DNA of 20,920 nucleotides from a virus. A program made the position numbers and the translations under genes. The stretch spans positions 1-20,920 of IMG/VR virus record IMGVR_UViG_3300042449_002291. One strand, given 5' to 3'. The notes under the pieces were generated by a model, which was not told the DNA's origin, searched no databases, and saw only the letters and a program-made list of their open reading frames with translations. This document shows, one piece after another, positions 20,271 to 20,920 of the stretch (position 1 is the stretch's first letter; every line of letters begins with the position of its first letter).

Positions 20271-20311
20271 ATCTTTAATACAGAAATTAACTTAGTAAAC
20301 AGGAAAACGCA

Positions 20312-20695
20312 ATGACCGCTACACAACTCGCACCAATCGCAGATGCAATCGAACTAGAGCTACAAGACTTGCGCGAAAACCACGAATACGAAAAGAATCA
20401 ATGCCAAGCGGCGATCGCTAAAGGTGACTTTGTAAGAGCATCGCGCTCTATGCATGAATGCATGATTTGGGAATATAATCAAAATTTTGCCAATCAATTC
20501 AATCTCGATAAAATCGAATGTGCCGCAAAATTTACTAATGAGATTCAAACCGTTATGGGTTCTTTGATGGCTAACATCCTTTGCACAGTATCGAATCCAC
20601 GCGCCGCCGATCTTGCTTTGCAAGACGCTCAAAAGGAGCAATACAAGTTTTTGGTTAAGGTGCAAAAGATGATCGCTCGTAGAGAGGCTGCTTAA
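20312..20695 (+). CDS. Hypothetical protein, first rightward gene, 127 aa
   Basis: No recognised family. ATG is preceded by AGGAAAACGCA. Mostly helical, with an early acidic helix (IADAIELELQDLRENHEYEK), a Met/Cys-rich middle (ASRSMHECMIWEYNQNF) and a C-terminal helix (KEQYKFLVKVQKMIARR). Position directly behind the operator-controlled promoter suggests an early or lytic-phase gene. Contains a HIP1 octamer within AAIAKGD. Confidence 0.55.
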   Translation: MTATQLAPIADAIELELQDLRENHEYEKNQCQAAIAKGDFVRASRSMHECMIWEYNQNFANQFNLDKIECAAKFTNEIQTVMGSLMANILCTVSNPRAADLALQDAQKEQYKFLVKVQKMIARREAA

Positions 20696-20698
20696 CCC

Positions 20699-20875
20699 AT
20701 GACAGAAACACAACCCGAATACACATTACCAACGCGATCAACCCATCAAGAATCCGCTCTGAGCGAAGAAAATAGCCTCATTACTAAGCTGCTAAGCGCC
20801 AAGGATGAAACAGGCAATCGCAAGGTCAAGAAGTCGAAACTAACTAGATATTACGAGAGTAAATTTAGTAAATAA
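20699..20875 (+). CDS. Small hypothetical protein, 58 aa
   Basis: Reads MTETQPEYTLPTRSTHQESA and ends with a basic KKSKLTRYYESKFSK. Begins one base after the preceding stop region and shares its orientation, so it is probably co-transcribed. No family recognised; low-complexity acidic then basic profile suggests a small adaptor or DNA-associated protein. Confidence 0.45.
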   Translation: MTETQPEYTLPTRSTHQESALSEENSLITKLLSAKDETGNRKVKKSKLTRYYESKFSK

Positions 20876-20881
20876 ACAATC

Positions 20882-20920
20882 ATGATCAGAACAACAGCAG
20901 GACAAATCAGCGCTTCATCC
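20882..20920 (+). CDS. 5' end of a rightward gene (partial)
   Basis: An ATG at 20882 opens a frame reading MIRTTAGQISASS that runs off the window edge. It follows the preceding stop by 6 bases. Too short to identify; no strong ribosome binding site precedes it. Confidence 0.35.
   Translation, partial: MIRTTAGQISASS

Larger units (their letters stand above)
20137..20311. promoter_or_regulatory. Divergent regulatory region between leftward and rightward early genes
   Basis: The 175-base gap holds two related elements 76 bases apart. Each has TACTAATCA (20154-20162, 20230-20238), 11 bases, then a 21-base dyad. Leftward -10 candidate TATAGT is at 20162-20167. Rightward, TTGACT (20247-20252), 17 bases, TATCTT (20270-20275) is a plausible promoter. 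The layout is that of a lambda-like two-operator switch. Confidence 0.65.

Overview
The window looks like a temperate or formerly temperate phage (or integrated prophage) of a cyanobacterium, probably a freshwater one. Three things point there. The HIP1 octamer GCGATCGC, a hallmark of many cyanobacterial genomes, occurs roughly 35-40 times by eye. One gene resembles nblA, the phycobilisome-degradation adaptor known from cyanobacteria and freshwater cyanophages. The remaining genes are typical phage ones: repetitive virion proteins, a DnaB helicase with a DnaD-like loader, a Dam-type methylase, dCTP deaminase and a HNH homing-type endonuclease. No integrase, tRNA or CRISPR array is visible.

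Layout. Positions 1-2805 (+) hold the end of a virion/tail module. From 20136 down to 3036 there is a long leftward early region, and from 20312 (+) a rightward region starts. Between the two arms lies a regulatory region (20137-20311) with two near-identical dyad operators and an XRE repressor gene nearby. The leftward region appears to be cut into five transcription units by visible terminators or hairpins and promoters: (1) about 20136 to 12897, ending in a terminator at 12809-12838; (2) 12720 to 11742, with its own promoter and a terminator at 11709-11734; (3) 11549 to 10512, headed by a ribbon-helix-helix-like gene and closed by a perfect 22-bp-arm terminator at 10460-10513; (4) 10394 to 5991, headed by a second ribbon-helix-helix gene with a palindromic operator over its -10 box, and carrying the replication genes; (5) 5855 to 3036, carrying a DUF5131 protein, a HNH endonuclease, NblA and Dam. 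Genes within units mostly overlap by 4-13 bases (ATGA, GTGA, TAATG), so translational coupling is pervasive.

The most exciting part is 12897-16532. Five overlapping genes encode a helical candidate small subunit, a Cas7/Csf2-like RAMP, a Cas5/Csf3-like RAMP, a CysH-like PP-loop protein and a Cas6 resembling the Cmx6 group. This matches the csf2-csf3-cysH logic of type IV-B CRISPR-Cas systems, but with a Cas6 that IV-B normally lacks, no recognisable zinc-finger Csf1, no helicase and no array or adaptation genes. It reads as a phage-borne minimal type IV-like RNA-guided complex, and could be an inter-element competition or host-takeover device. It sits at the end of the same early transcription unit as dCTP deaminase and a P-loop kinase.

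A second notable locus is 3587-4341. The first 19 residues of the HNH endonuclease are a diverged copy of the N-terminus of the NblA encoded immediately downstream, which suggests that a homing endonuclease invaded or captured part of a duplicated nblA. Functional calls here rest on motif reading only; no database search was possible.
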